NCBI GenBank assembly: GCA_001915925.1
Contig: MNRL01000013.1
Location: 1 to 51,035, forward strand
From: Clostridium sp. CAG:354_28_25
Lineage (GTDB): Bacteria; Bacillota; Clostridia; TANB77; CAG-508
Length of the DNA stretch: 51,035 bases
Direction: 5' to 3'
Shown here one piece after another: positions 39,527-48,172 of this stretch. The notes below the pieces were generated by a model. The model saw only the letters and a program-made list of their open reading frames with translations, was not told the origin of the DNA and did not search any database. Every line of letters starts with the position of its first letter. The stretch's first letter is position 1. Both the position numbers and the translations under genes were made by a program.

Positions 39527-39571
39527 ATACTTTTCCTCCTATTTGTATTATAAATTATTAATAGATACAAA

Positions 39572-39597
39572 GTACAAGAATTTTTTTCAACTTGTAC
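39572..39597. promoter_or_regulatory. Inverted repeat between divergent genes
   Basis: GTACAAG (39572-39578) and CTTGTAC (39591-39597) with an AT-rich 12-base centre, in the 180-base gap between the broken minus-strand gene and the HAD gene. Possible operator. Confidence 0.35.
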
Positions 39598-39647
39598 ATA
39601 TAAATTATTATAACACAAAAATTAGAGATAAGGATACTATAAAAGGA

Positions 39648-39676
39648 TTGCACTATTTTACATAATATGGTAAAAT
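39648..39676 (+). promoter_or_regulatory. Promoter of HAD gene
   Basis: TTGCAC (39648-39653), 17 bases, TAAAAT (39671-39676). Confidence 0.55.
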
Positions 39677-39706
39677 TATAATAGTTTTAAATTAAGGAGA
39701 GTTTTT

Positions 39707-40423
39707 ATGGAAAAAATAATTTTATTATATTCAGATTTAGAAGGTACAATATTAAGGGAATCAGATAGCAAATATGATGATACAGATATGTATAATTTTT
39801 TAAAGCAATTATCAAGATTGCAAGAATTGATGGACGCAAAAGTAAGAATGCATATAGTTTCACCAATTAGCCAAAATCAAATGACAGATATTTTGGAGAA
39901 ATTAGACAAAAGTTTTACTAGTTTTAATAGACTTCAAAAAGAGCCGATTAAGAAGTTAAAATATATAGAAGGAGCAGCTGCATCATCAAAGGATGAATTT
40001 GTAACCGGACCACAACAAGATTTTACATTTAATAGATTTGTTAAGAAAATGGATTCAAGAATAGTGGCTTTAAAAAGACCTAGCAATCCTGACGATAAAA
40101 ACCCAGCAGGTTTTGGTAAGCTTAATTATGTTAAAGGATGGACATCTATGGCGCAGGAGAGATATGATGTAAAAATGATTATATATTGTGGTAATGGAAT
40201 GAACGATTTAGCATCAATGGATTACGTTAATTCTAAAAAAGGTGGTTTTGTTGTTTGCCCTGATAATAGCAGACATGAAGCTAAAGCTAAAACAAAATTG
40301 GTTGGAAGGAAAACAGATTTACAAGGACTTACAGAAGGAATAGCAAATATTAATAAATTACTAGAAAAAAGATTAAATCCCAACAAAGAAGAGCCAGAAG
40401 ATAATGACCAACAATCATTATAA
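39707..40423 (+). CDS. HAD-superfamily hydrolase-like protein
   Basis: 238 residues. Motif I is YSDLEGTILRESD: the first Asp is kept, but the second position of DxDGT is Glu (D-L-E-G-T), which may lower or alter phosphatase activity. The C-terminal motif IV is CGNGMNDLASMDYV, like Cof-type HAD-IIB proteins. The C-terminal tail is acidic and polar (NKEEPEDNDQQSL). Substrate unknown. Single-gene unit with its own promoter and terminator. Confidence 0.75.
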   Translation: MEKIILLYSDLEGTILRESDSKYDDTDMYNFLKQLSRLQELMDAKVRMHIVSPISQNQMTDILEKLDKSFTSFNRLQKEPIKKLKYIEGAAASSKDEFVTGPQQDFTFNRFVKKMDSRIVALKRPSNPDDKNPAGFGKLNYVKGWTSMAQERYDVKMIIYCGNGMNDLASMDYVNSKKGGFVVCPDNSRHEAKAKTKLVGRKTDLQGLTEGIANINKLLEKRLNPNKEEPEDNDQQSL

Positions 40424-40439
40424 AATAATTTAGTATCAA

Positions 40440-40475
40440 AATAGACTTTTAGAGTATTCTAACAGTCTATTTTTT
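40440..40475 (+). terminator. Rho-independent terminator
   Basis: AATAGACT (40440-40447) pairs with AGTCTATT (40464-40471), with an inner TAGA/TTCTA pairing, followed by T-run. Confidence 0.8.
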
Positions 40476-40515
40476 ATGTTATAATACAACCATAAATTAA
40501 AATAAAGGAGAACAT

Positions 40516-41883
40516 ATGCAAGTAGAAAAGAATAAAGAATACATTGTAGATATAATAGATAATGGATTTCAAGGAGAAGGGATTGCCAAAATAGATGGAC
40601 TTACAATTTTTATACCAAAAGCTATAAAAGGAGAAAAAATAAAGGTGTTAATCGTAAAAGTGTTAACATCACATGCTTTTGGTAAAATTATAGAAATAAT
40701 CAATCCATCAGAAAATAGAGTAGAAAGTGATTGTACAACCTACAAAAGATGTGGTGGGTGTTCTTTAAGGCATGTAAAATATAAAGAGACATTAAAAATG
40801 AAACAAAATGCAGTTCAAAGCTTAGTAAATAAGAGTTTAAATAATAAAATTAAAGTAGAAGAAACATTAGGTATGGAACATCCATATCACTACAGGAATA
40901 AAGCACAATATCCTGTAGGATTAAATAAAGATGGAAAACCAGTAATTGGTGTATTTGCAAATAGAACTCATGAAATTATACCAATAGATACTTGTTTTAT
41001 TCAAAATAAGCAAACAGAAGAAATTGCGAAATATATTTTTAAATTTTTAGTAGATAATAATGTTAGCTTTTATGATGAAAAAGCTCAAAAAGGTTTAGTT
41101 AGACACATTGTTACTAAAATTGGTATAAAAACAAATGAGATAATGTGTATTATTGTTATAAACGGAAGAGAAATACCTAATGAATCTAAAATGATATCAG
41201 AATTAACTAGCAAATTTAGTAGTATAAAGACTATCGTTAAAAATATAAATACCAAAAATACAAATGTTATATTAGGAAACGAAAATATCAATTTATATGG
41301 AGATGGATATATTACAGATAAGCTAGGTGATTATACTTTTAAAATATCTCCAATGTCATTTTACCAAGTAAATCCAATTCAAGCTGAAAGATTATATGAG
41401 CTTGGAGTTAAGTTTGCAGATATAACAAAGGAAGATGTTGTGTTCGATTTATACTGTGGAATTGGTACAATTTCATTATTTATGAGTAAGTTTGCCAAAA
41501 AAGTATACGGAGTAGAAATTGTAGATGAGGCTATTATAGCAGCCAAAGAAAATGCCAGAATAAACAATGTATATAATACAGAATTTATTGCTGGTGATGT
41601 AGAAAAAGTGTTAGATAACCTAGTAAATGTTAAACAGATAATTCCTGATATTATTATGGTAGATCCACCAAGAAGAGGATTAGACAATACTAGTATAGAA
41701 AACATAAAAAAAGTTTTACCTAAAAAACTAGTATATATTAGTTGTAATCCAGCTACATTGGTTAGAGACTTAGCAAAGTTAGAAAATATATATGAAATAA
41801 AAAAGATTAAGCCAGTAGATATGTTTCCTTATACAAATGGAATAGAATGTGTTTCTGTTCTTGAACTAAAAAATAAGAAATAA
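40516..41883 (+). CDS. rlmD: RlmD/RlmCD-type 23S rRNA (uracil-C5)-methyltransferase
   Basis: 455 residues. N-terminal TRAM domain (YIVDIIDNGFQGEGIAKIDG), a 4Fe-4S Cys set beginning CTTYKRCGGCSLRH, SAM motif VFDLYCGIGTISLFMSK, VDPPRRGLD, and the catalytic YISCNPATLVRDL (nucleophilic Cys). It makes 5-methyluridine in 23S rRNA (U1939, in Gram-positives often also U747). Which site or sites cannot be told from sequence. Good AAGGAG site. Confidence 0.92.
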   Translation: MQVEKNKEYIVDIIDNGFQGEGIAKIDGLTIFIPKAIKGEKIKVLIVKVLTSHAFGKIIEIINPSENRVESDCTTYKRCGGCSLRHVKYKETLKMKQNAVQSLVNKSLNNKIKVEETLGMEHPYHYRNKAQYPVGLNKDGKPVIGVFANRTHEIIPIDTCFIQNKQTEEIAKYIFKFLVDNNVSFYDEKAQKGLVRHIVTKIGIKTNEIMCIIVINGREIPNESKMISELTSKFSSIKTIVKNINTKNTNVILGNENINLYGDGYITDKLGDYTFKISPMSFYQVNPIQAERLYELGVKFADITKEDVVFDLYCGIGTISLFMSKFAKKVYGVEIVDEAIIAAKENARINNVYNTEFIAGDVEKVLDNLVNVKQIIPDIIMVDPPRRGLDNTSIENIKKVLPKKLVYISCNPATLVRDLAKLENIYEIKKIKPVDMFPYTNGIECVSVLELKNKK

Positions 41884-41942
41884 ATTTAATTAATAGAAAT
41901 AATTGTATGTTTTCATGATAAAAGATAAAAAAGGGGTAATTT

Positions 41943-42521
41943 ATGGAACTTATAAATATTGATTATAAAGAATTTAAAGCAGAAATATATCAAAAATATA
42001 TAGAGATATTTCCAGAAGAAGAAAGAAAAACTTTAGAAGCAATGGAAAAAAACTATAACAAAAATATAACTAGATTTATAAAAATTGATGAAGAAAATGA
42101 ATTAATAGGCTTTTTTATAATGAATTCTATAAAGAATAATAGATATATGCAATTGGATTACTTCGCAATTTTACCAGAATATCAAAATAAAGGATATGGA
42201 ACTAAAGCAATTAAAGAATTGGAAAAAGTAGTTCAAAATTATGATGCTATATTTGTAGAGATTGAGAAATTAGGTTATGGAGCAAATACAGCAGAAAATG
42301 AAATAAGAGAAAAAAGAGCAAAATTTTATGAAAGATTAGAATTTAATAAATTAAATGTTGATTTAAAATGGTTTAATAGTCTGTTTTTATCTATATACTA
42401 TTTAAAATTAAATAATAATCTAACATATGATGAAAAAGAAATTTTAAATAATATATTTGAAATATATTATAAAGTCCATGACAAGAAAAAGGTTGACGAA
42501 AATTGTGAAATAATAAAGTGA
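41943..42521 (+). CDS. GNAT family N-acetyltransferase
   Basis: 192 residues. Opening IDYKEFKAEIYQKYIEIFPEEERK, motif A LDYFAILPEYQNKGYGTKAIKEL (acetyl-CoA loop QNKGYG), then IFVEIEKLGYG and RAKFYERLEF. The C-terminus adds a helical extension. Substrate unknown. Confidence 0.85.
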   Translation: MELINIDYKEFKAEIYQKYIEIFPEEERKTLEAMEKNYNKNITRFIKIDEENELIGFFIMNSIKNNRYMQLDYFAILPEYQNKGYGTKAIKELEKVVQNYDAIFVEIEKLGYGANTAENEIREKRAKFYERLEFNKLNVDLKWFNSLFLSIYYLKLNNNLTYDEKEILNNIFEIYYKVHDKKKVDENCEIIK

Positions 42522-42577
42522 TTTTTCTTGACTAAAGTACGAAAAAAGGCCAATAATATAATCAGGGAGGATTTACA

Positions 42578-43432
42578 ATGAATAATAAGTATAAAATCGT
42601 TTTTATAGATATAGATGGGACATTAGTTAATGATGAAAAAATAGTGCCAGAAGAAAATATAAAGATGATACAAACTTTAAAGAAGAATGGAATAGAAGTA
42701 GTATTAGCATCTGGCAGACCATATCATAGTATTGAAAAATACAGTACTCAGGTAGGAGCTATACCATACATTATTGGTTCTAATGGAGGTATTGTGGCAA
42801 ATTTTGTGGAAGATAAGAAAATATTTAGCACCAATATAGAAAAAGAGAATGCATTAGAAATAGCTAAACTAATAAAAGAAAACAACATATATTTTACAGT
42901 TACTATTTCTGGCAATTTGCTTGTAGAAGATGAACAATTTAGCATGACAAGAGAAAATAGAAACGAACTTGTACTAGTGAATTCTTTGGAAGAATACTTA
43001 AAAACAAATGATGCACCAGTTATAAAATTCAGTCTTATGGATGATAAAAAAGAAAATCTTCAAAAAGTTAGAAAATTAGTATTAGATAGATTTAATATTG
43101 ATGCAACAGAAGTTGATGAATTTATGATTCCTAAGAAATATAGAAAAGCAGAAAATAATTATAAGCTTCCATATGTAATGGATATTATGCCAAAAGGGAT
43201 AAGCAAGGCGAAAGCTATAGAAGAACTATGCAAATATTTAGGTATAGAAATAGCTCAAACGGTTGTATTTGGTGATGGCTTAAATGACATAGAAATGTTT
43301 AATGTTGGAGGTTACAAAGTAGCAATGGGAAATGCTGCAGATCAAATAAAAGAATTAGCAGATGTAGTTACAAAAACAAACAACGAAGCTGGAGTAGCAT
43401 ATGAACTAAATAAAATCTTTGGTATAGAATAG
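42578..43432 (+). CDS. Cof-type HAD-IIB phosphatase
   Basis: 284 residues with FIDIDGTLVNDEK (motif I), LASGRPYHS (motif II), the C2 cap, KGISKAKAIEELCKYLGI (Lys of motif III) and FGDGLNDIEMF (motif IV). These enzymes dephosphorylate sugar phosphates, FMN or similar small molecules; substrate undetermined. It sits 21 bases ahead of lgt. Confidence 0.92.
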   Translation: MNNKYKIVFIDIDGTLVNDEKIVPEENIKMIQTLKKNGIEVVLASGRPYHSIEKYSTQVGAIPYIIGSNGGIVANFVEDKKIFSTNIEKENALEIAKLIKENNIYFTVTISGNLLVEDEQFSMTRENRNELVLVNSLEEYLKTNDAPVIKFSLMDDKKENLQKVRKLVLDRFNIDATEVDEFMIPKKYRKAENNYKLPYVMDIMPKGISKAKAIEELCKYLGIEIAQTVVFGDGLNDIEMFNVGGYKVAMGNAADQIKELADVVTKTNNEAGVAYELNKIFGIE

Positions 43433-43453
43433 ATAATATAAGGGAGAAAATTA

Positions 43454-44266
43454 ATGACTAATATTACATTTCCAGCTTTTAATATAAACTTAAGCATTTC
43501 TAGAACAGCATTTACAATTGGTGGTATACATATATACTGGTATGCTATTTTTATAGCTGTAGCTATTTTAATTGCAATATTAGCTTTAAAAAAGGATTGT
43601 AAAAAATACAATATAAAATACAATGATATATTAGAATTAATGATACTTATACTACCAATAGCAATTATATGTGCTAGATTATACTATGTCATTTTCAATA
43701 TGCAATATTATTTAAATAATCCTAGTGAAATCATAAATATAAGAAATGGTGGACTTGCAATCTATGGCGGAATAATAGGTGGAGCCATAACTACTATTAT
43801 ATTTTGCAAAATTAAAAAAATAAAGATATTAGATATGTTTGATATGATAGTTCCATACGTAAGCTTAGGACAAGCAATTGGAAGATGGGGGAACTTTATT
43901 AATGGTGAAGCACATGGAACAACAACTAAAAGTATTTTTAGAATGGGAATCATAGAAGATGGTATATATATGGAAGTACATCCAACGTTTTTATATGAAT
44001 CCATATGTACTTTAATTATATTTTTTATATTAATGTATCTTAGAAATCATAGAAAATATTCAGGACAATTAACTATTGTATACTTATTATTATATTCTGC
44101 AATTAGAACAATAATAGAAGGGCTAAGAACAGATAGTTTGATGGTTGGAAATATAAGAATATCACAATTAATTTCTATTATCATATTTATAGTAGTAATA
44201 TTTATATTAATATATAATTATAAAAAGAGAAAGAAAATTAAGCTGTTAGAAGAAAAAAATAATTAA
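43454..44266 (+). CDS. lgt: Prolipoprotein diacylglyceryl transferase
   Basis: 270 residues, seven membrane helices. Family landmarks: WYAIFIAVAILIAI (His-Ile-Tyr-Trp-Tyr entry at GGIHIYWYA), GARL-like CARLYYVIF, RNGGLAIYGGIIGG, and the signature GQAIGRWGNFINGEAHG. It attaches diacylglycerol to the lipobox Cys of lipoproteins at the membrane. Followed by a terminator. Confidence 0.96.
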   Translation: MTNITFPAFNINLSISRTAFTIGGIHIYWYAIFIAVAILIAILALKKDCKKYNIKYNDILELMILILPIAIICARLYYVIFNMQYYLNNPSEIINIRNGGLAIYGGIIGGAITTIIFCKIKKIKILDMFDMIVPYVSLGQAIGRWGNFINGEAHGTTTKSIFRMGIIEDGIYMEVHPTFLYESICTLIIFFILMYLRNHRKYSGQLTIVYLLLYSAIRTIIEGLRTDSLMVGNIRISQLISIIIFIVVIFILIYNYKKRKKIKLLEEKNN

Positions 44267-44270
44267 CTTA

Positions 44271-44300
44271 AAAACTATTACGAATGAGTAATAGTTTTTT
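44271..44300 (+). terminator. Rho-independent terminator after lgt
   Basis: AAAACTATTAC (44271-44281) pairs with GTAATAGTTTT (44288-44298), then T. Confidence 0.85.
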
Positions 44301-44355
44301 CTATTGCATATCATTTTTTTATATGATAATATAAACTTGAAAAAAGGGAGAATGT

Positions 44356-44754
44356 ATGAAAAAGTTAGTAATATCAGGAAGTGCAAAATTTGAAAAAGAA
44401 ATAAAAAAATGGGTAGAATATTTTAAAGAACATAATTATGATGTAATCAAATATCCAAGAAAAATAGATCAATCAAACGAATTAATATATAAAGATGTAT
44501 ATATTAATTTTTATAAAGCCTTAGAAGAAGCAGATTATTTATTTGTATTAAACGAAGAAAAAAATGGCATAAAAGGATATGTTGGTCCACAAGTTTATGC
44601 AGAAATGAGCTATATAATAGTACAAAATATATTACAGCATAAGAATAAAACTATTTGGATTTTAAATGAGCCATCCAAAGAAGTTGCAAGTTATAATGAG
44701 TTAAATAATTTTATAAATTTAGGATGGATAAAATTATTTAAACCAGAAGATTAA
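44356..44754 (+). CDS. Rossmann-like protein, nucleoside deoxyribosyltransferase-like
   Basis: 132 residues. Opening KKLVISGSAKFEKEIKKWVE, then YINFYKALEEADYLFVLNEE, GYVGPQVYAEMSYI and KTIWILNEP. The layout (GS loop, A/EADxxFV strand, then Gly-x-x-x-x-x-E helix) resembles the nucleoside 2-deoxyribosyltransferase/DUF4406 fold with Glu in the active-site helix. Enzymatic role not proven. Stand-alone, with a terminator after it. Confidence 0.65.
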   Translation: MKKLVISGSAKFEKEIKKWVEYFKEHNYDVIKYPRKIDQSNELIYKDVYINFYKALEEADYLFVLNEEKNGIKGYVGPQVYAEMSYIIVQNILQHKNKTIWILNEPSKEVASYNELNNFINLGWIKLFKPED

Positions 44755-44834
44755 TGTAATATGTGATCAAATATTAAAAGATTTTTTGTGTCAAATTATA
44801 ATTCTTAGGCATATATCTCGAGTTATATATTTAC

Positions 44835-44862
44835 AAAAGAGGAACTATTTAGTTCCTCTTTT
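44835..44862 (+). terminator. Rho-independent terminator
   Basis: AAAAGAGGAACT and AGTTCCTCTTTT form a perfect 12-base stem around ATTT. Confidence 0.85.
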
Positions 44863-44906
44863 ATGTTAATATACCAAATTGCACCAAATTAGATAGGAGT
44901 GATTTT

Positions 44907-45560
44907 ATGAAGTTAATATTAATAAGACATGGACAAACCCAGGGGAATATTTTAAATGAGCAAGGAATTAACCTATTTACAGGTGCACTAAATAACAGAT
45001 GTACAGATTTAACCGAAAAAGGGATAGAAGCAGCTAAAAAATTAAAAGATAATCCAATTATTAAGGAGATTTCGAAGGTTTATTGTTCAGACTTAAAAAG
45101 AGCTATAGATACAGCCAGACTTGCAAAACCAGGTTATGAACTTCATATAGATAAACGTTTAAGAGAAAGAAGTTTAGGCGATTTTGAAGGAAAGTATCCA
45201 GAAGATTTAGAAGATCATGAAAACTATAAAAAATACTTTGCAGATGAAAATTATAAAAAATTTAGAAGGGATTTTATTCAAAAAGCTCCAAATGGAGAAA
45301 ATTATACAGATGTAATAGAAAGAACAAAAGATTTTTTAGATTCATTAAAAATGGATGAAGACATAACAATAGGAATATTTTCGCATATGCATTGCATAAG
45401 ATGTATTTTCTATAACTTACTTAAATTTGAGCCAAAGGAGAAAATTTTTAATTTAAAGATAGAAAATTGTGAACCTTATGTAATAGAAAGAATACAAGAC
45501 AAAACATTTAAATTAACATCACATAATTTAGATGACTTATTTAATAAAATTTGTTGGTAA
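44907..45560 (+). CDS. Histidine phosphatase family protein
   Basis: 217 residues of the phosphoglycerate-mutase-like superfamily: LILIRHGQTQGN (catalytic His), YCSDLKRAIDTARL, RLRERSLGDFEGK, and the second His in GIFSHMHCIR. It dephosphorylates a small molecule or protein; substrate unknown. Its last 8 codons overlap the region of the next gene's ribosome site. Confidence 0.9.
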   Translation: MKLILIRHGQTQGNILNEQGINLFTGALNNRCTDLTEKGIEAAKKLKDNPIIKEISKVYCSDLKRAIDTARLAKPGYELHIDKRLRERSLGDFEGKYPEDLEDHENYKKYFADENYKKFRRDFIQKAPNGENYTDVIERTKDFLDSLKMDEDITIGIFSHMHCIRCIFYNLLKFEPKEKIFNLKIENCEPYVIERIQDKTFKLTSHNLDDLFNKICW

Positions 45561-45570
45561 AGGAGTTTTT

Positions 45571-47031
45571 ATGGAATATAGAAAGATCAGTTTAGAAGAA
45601 TTAGATAAATTAAAGAATCTTTATGCTTATGAGAACTTTGAAGAATTTAAGAAGTTAATTATAAATGATATATCAAATGGAATAAAAAATATTTTTGTTA
45701 TAGAGGAAAATAAAAATTTAATTGGAGAAATAACAGTAACATATAAGTCTGATTCACCAAATGAAACTATAAAAAATATAAGAGTATATTTGGGAGCATT
45801 TAGAATTCATAAAGCATATCAAAATAAAGGATTAGGACAAAGATTACTTAAATATGTGATAGAAGAAATAGAAAAAGAAGGTATAACAGAATTTACAGTT
45901 GGTGTTGAAGATGACAATGAAAATGCAAAGCATATATATGAGAAATTTGACTTTACAGAAATAATAGATAGAGGCGAAGAAACTGTAAAAGGAAGAACTT
46001 ATCAATATAATTTGCTATTAAGAAAAAGCAACACTAAAAAACTGGAAAAATTAGTTAGAAAATTTGATTTGGGCAGTAAAATTATTAAGGCAACACAAAT
46101 TCATGGTGGGCTATCTAATAGGATGTATAGAGTAGAGACAGACAAAGCTGAATATGCTATAAAAAAATTAAATAAAACATTAATGCAAAATAAAGAAGAA
46201 TTCGGAAGAATTAATTTTGCAGAAAAAGTATCAAAAATAGCAGAAGAAAATGGAATATCTGTAGTAAGAGCATTGGAATTTAAAAATAAAATAATACATG
46301 AAATTGATGGGGATTATTACATGGCATTTAATTGGAATTATGGAAGTCATTTACAGCCAGAAGACGTAACAGATGAAATATGTAATACAATTGGAGAATT
46401 GTTAGCTAAAATTCATAATTTAGATTTTTCGAATATCAAAGCAGAAAAATCCAAAGAAATGCCAATAAGAACAATAGATTGGAATTCTTTGGTAAAGCTA
46501 GCGAAAGAGCAAAAGAAATATTATTACAAAGATTTAGTAGAAAATATAGAAATACTTTATGAAATAAATAAGAAGACGAATGAAGCTTTAGAATATGCAA
46601 AGAGTAATTTAATAATAAGTCATAGAGATTTAATAAAAAAGAATATCTTGTGGAATGAAAATAAACCGACAGTTATAGATTGGGAATCTAGTGGCTATGT
46701 AAATCCAACAGTAGAATTAGTTCAAGTATGCTGGAATTGGGCAAATGGAGATGTCGGAAAGTTCGAGTTTGAAAAGTTTGGAATAATTGTAAACAGTTAT
46801 TTACAAAATGTAAAGAATTATAAAAAAGAAGATATGAAAAAACTTATATATGCTAATTTATGGGAAGCAATAGAATGGTTAGAATATAATTTAAAAAGGT
46901 CACTATGTATAGAAAGTACATATAGGAAAGAAGAAATAGAATTAGCAGAAGAACAAATAAATTATTTAAATTACGAAATAAGATATGCTATGACACAAAT
47001 AGAACAAGTAGCTAATTCTTTAGAAATATAG
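45571..47031 (+). CDS. GNAT-phosphotransferase (APH-like) fusion protein
   Basis: 486 residues from ATG 45571 (AAAGGAG just ahead). Residues ~1-150 are a GNAT domain with YLGAFRIHKAYQNKGLGQRLL (acetyl-CoA loop QNKGLG) and ENAKHIYEKFDF. Residues ~165-440 are an APH/choline-kinase-like fold: Gly loop (IHGGLSNRMYRVET), Lys in YAIKKLN, catalytic loop SHRDLIKKNILW (HxDxxxxN) and metal site PTVIDWESSGYVNPTVEL. The order matches AAC(6')-APH(2'') but the sequence is not obviously that enzyme, and no drug can be inferred. The TAG stop shares its G with repeat G. Confidence 0.85.
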   Translation: MEYRKISLEELDKLKNLYAYENFEEFKKLIINDISNGIKNIFVIEENKNLIGEITVTYKSDSPNETIKNIRVYLGAFRIHKAYQNKGLGQRLLKYVIEEIEKEGITEFTVGVEDDNENAKHIYEKFDFTEIIDRGEETVKGRTYQYNLLLRKSNTKKLEKLVRKFDLGSKIIKATQIHGGLSNRMYRVETDKAEYAIKKLNKTLMQNKEEFGRINFAEKVSKIAEENGISVVRALEFKNKIIHEIDGDYYMAFNWNYGSHLQPEDVTDEICNTIGELLAKIHNLDFSNIKAEKSKEMPIRTIDWNSLVKLAKEQKKYYYKDLVENIEILYEINKKTNEALEYAKSNLIISHRDLIKKNILWNENKPTVIDWESSGYVNPTVELVQVCWNWANGDVGKFEFEKFGIIVNSYLQNVKNYKKEDMKKLIYANLWEAIEWLEYNLKRSLCIESTYRKEEIELAEEQINYLNYEIRYAMTQIEQVANSLEI

Positions 47032-47058
47032 GGATTGGGGGGACGATCCTAAAATCCC
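47031..47058 (+). repeat. REP-like element, copy G (forward)
   Basis: GGGATTGGGGGGACGATCC followed by TAAAATCCC. It begins in the stop codon of the fusion gene. Confidence 0.8.
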
Positions 47059-47122
47059 TATTAAGGTAAACTTATATGTTGAGTTTTAAATTTAATGTAG
47101 CAATACTATAAAAGGAGTCCTT

Positions 47123-47179
47123 ATGATATCTGCAGTAATAAAAAATATGGAAGTAAAGGGAGTAATAAAATGGATATAG
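47123..47179 (+). other. Short upstream ORF overlapping the HD gene
   Basis: AAAGGAG and ATG 47123 open an 18-codon frame (MISAVIKNMEVKGVIKWI) that ends at TAG 47177-47179, 10 bases inside the next gene (ATG 47170). It could couple translation to the HD gene. No peptide function is claimed. Confidence 0.35.
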
Positions 47180-47649
47180 AAATTTTAAAAGAATATGTAA
47201 AAATTAAACATGAAGGACAAAAAAGAAAACAAGGAACACCATACTATTTGCATCCATTTGCGGTTGCAGATATATTAAAAGAAAAGGGATTTAATGATGA
47301 TTACCAAGCTGCAGGATTATTACATGATACATTAGAAGATACAAATGCAACAAAAGAAGAAATCTTGAAATTGAGCAATAAAGGAGTTTTAGACACAGTA
47401 GTGTTACTAACAAAAGAAAAAGGATACAAAATGCAAGATTATTATAATAGAATAATAAATAATGATATGGCTAAAATGGTTAAATTAGCAGATAGATATC
47501 ATAATCTAAGTGAAAGTACGATGACAAATATTTTATTTAAGAAGAAATACATAAAAGAGACAGAAGAGTGGTATCTAAAAATGGCTGAAGGGACATGTTT
47601 TGAAGAAGATATAAAACAAGCATTAGATAATTTAATAAAAAGTTTATAA
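47170..47649 (+). CDS. HD-domain protein, alarmone-hydrolase-like
   Basis: 159 residues with the metal-site pattern of the RelA/SpoT hydrolase or Mesh1 type: KHEGQKRKQGTPYYLHPFAVADIL (first His), AAGLLHDTLEDT (HD) and VKLADRYHNL (final Asp). No synthetase or TGS domain, so it could be a small alarmone hydrolase or act on another nucleotide. Its AAGGGAG site lies within the short upstream frame. Confidence 0.82.
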   Translation: MDIEILKEYVKIKHEGQKRKQGTPYYLHPFAVADILKEKGFNDDYQAAGLLHDTLEDTNATKEEILKLSNKGVLDTVVLLTKEKGYKMQDYYNRIINNDMAKMVKLADRYHNLSESTMTNILFKKKYIKETEEWYLKMAEGTCFEEDIKQALDNLIKSL

Positions 47650-47689
47650 ATTTTGATGATATTTTGATATAAAAAATGGAGAAGTAATT

Positions 47690-48103
47690 ATGAGAAAATT
47701 AAATGTAATAATAGTTTTTGATAACGAAGAAGATAAAATTTTAATGTGTAAAAGAACCAAAGAGCCATACAAGGGAAAGCTAAATTTAGTAGGTGGCAAA
47801 GTAGAAAAAGGCGAAGATGAATTACATGCTGCATATAGAGAATTAGAAGAAGAAACAGGAATTTCTAAAAATGACATTATATTAACTAGTTTGATGAATT
47901 TTGAGTATAAACTTCAAGACATGGAGTTAGAAGTTTATGTAGGAAAATTAAATAAAGAAGTAAAATTAGTAGAAGAAATAAACAAATTATTTTGGATAGA
48001 TAAAAATGATAACTTCTTTGATGTTGAAAAATACGCAGGAGAAGGAAATATAGGACATATGTTAAAACATGTAGAGATATACAAAGATGAAGTTTTAAAA
48101 TAG
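47690..48103 (+). CDS. Nudix hydrolase (MutT-like)
   Basis: 137 residues. The Nudix box GGKVEKGEDELHAAYRELEEETGI (about residues 34-57) matches GX5EX7REUXEEXGU. It should hydrolyse a nucleoside diphosphate derivative; the LNLVGGKVE context recalls 8-oxo-dGTP sanitising MutT forms, but substrate is not fixed by sequence. Confidence 0.92.
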   Translation: MRKLNVIIVFDNEEDKILMCKRTKEPYKGKLNLVGGKVEKGEDELHAAYRELEEETGISKNDIILTSLMNFEYKLQDMELEVYVGKLNKEVKLVEEINKLFWIDKNDNFFDVEKYAGEGNIGHMLKHVEIYKDEVLK

Positions 48104-48109
48104 GAGAGA

Positions 48110-48159
48110 ATGAAATTGTCGCGATTTTTCGTGGCACTTTTGTGCTGAGCGAAGCGACA
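48110..48159 (+). other. GC-richer hairpin with 12-codon mini-ORF
   Basis: TGTCGC (48117-48122) pairs with GCGACA (48154-48159), and the inner GCAC/GTGC pair encloses TTTT. A mini-frame with GGAGAG and ATG 48110 reads MKLSRFFVALLC and stops at 48148 in the hairpin. Much richer in G+C than local DNA. It could be an RNA element controlling the next gene, or a mobile palindrome. Confidence 0.45.
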
Positions 48160-48172
48160 GAATGGAGAAAAT

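Noticed and set aside
37203..39530. Prophage or integrative element using the tmRNA 3' end as attachment site
   Set aside because: No integrase and no second copy of the tmRNA 3' end is seen downstream in this window, so only a weak hotspot argument remains.
42530..42577. TTGACT ... TATAAT promoter ahead of the Cof-type HAD gene
   Set aside because: The spacing is 23 bases, too long even for MerR-type promoters, so I could not support it as a site.
45571..47031. Calling the fusion gene an aminoglycoside-resistance gene
   Set aside because: Domain order fits but motifs are generic; sequence does not support a drug-specific name.
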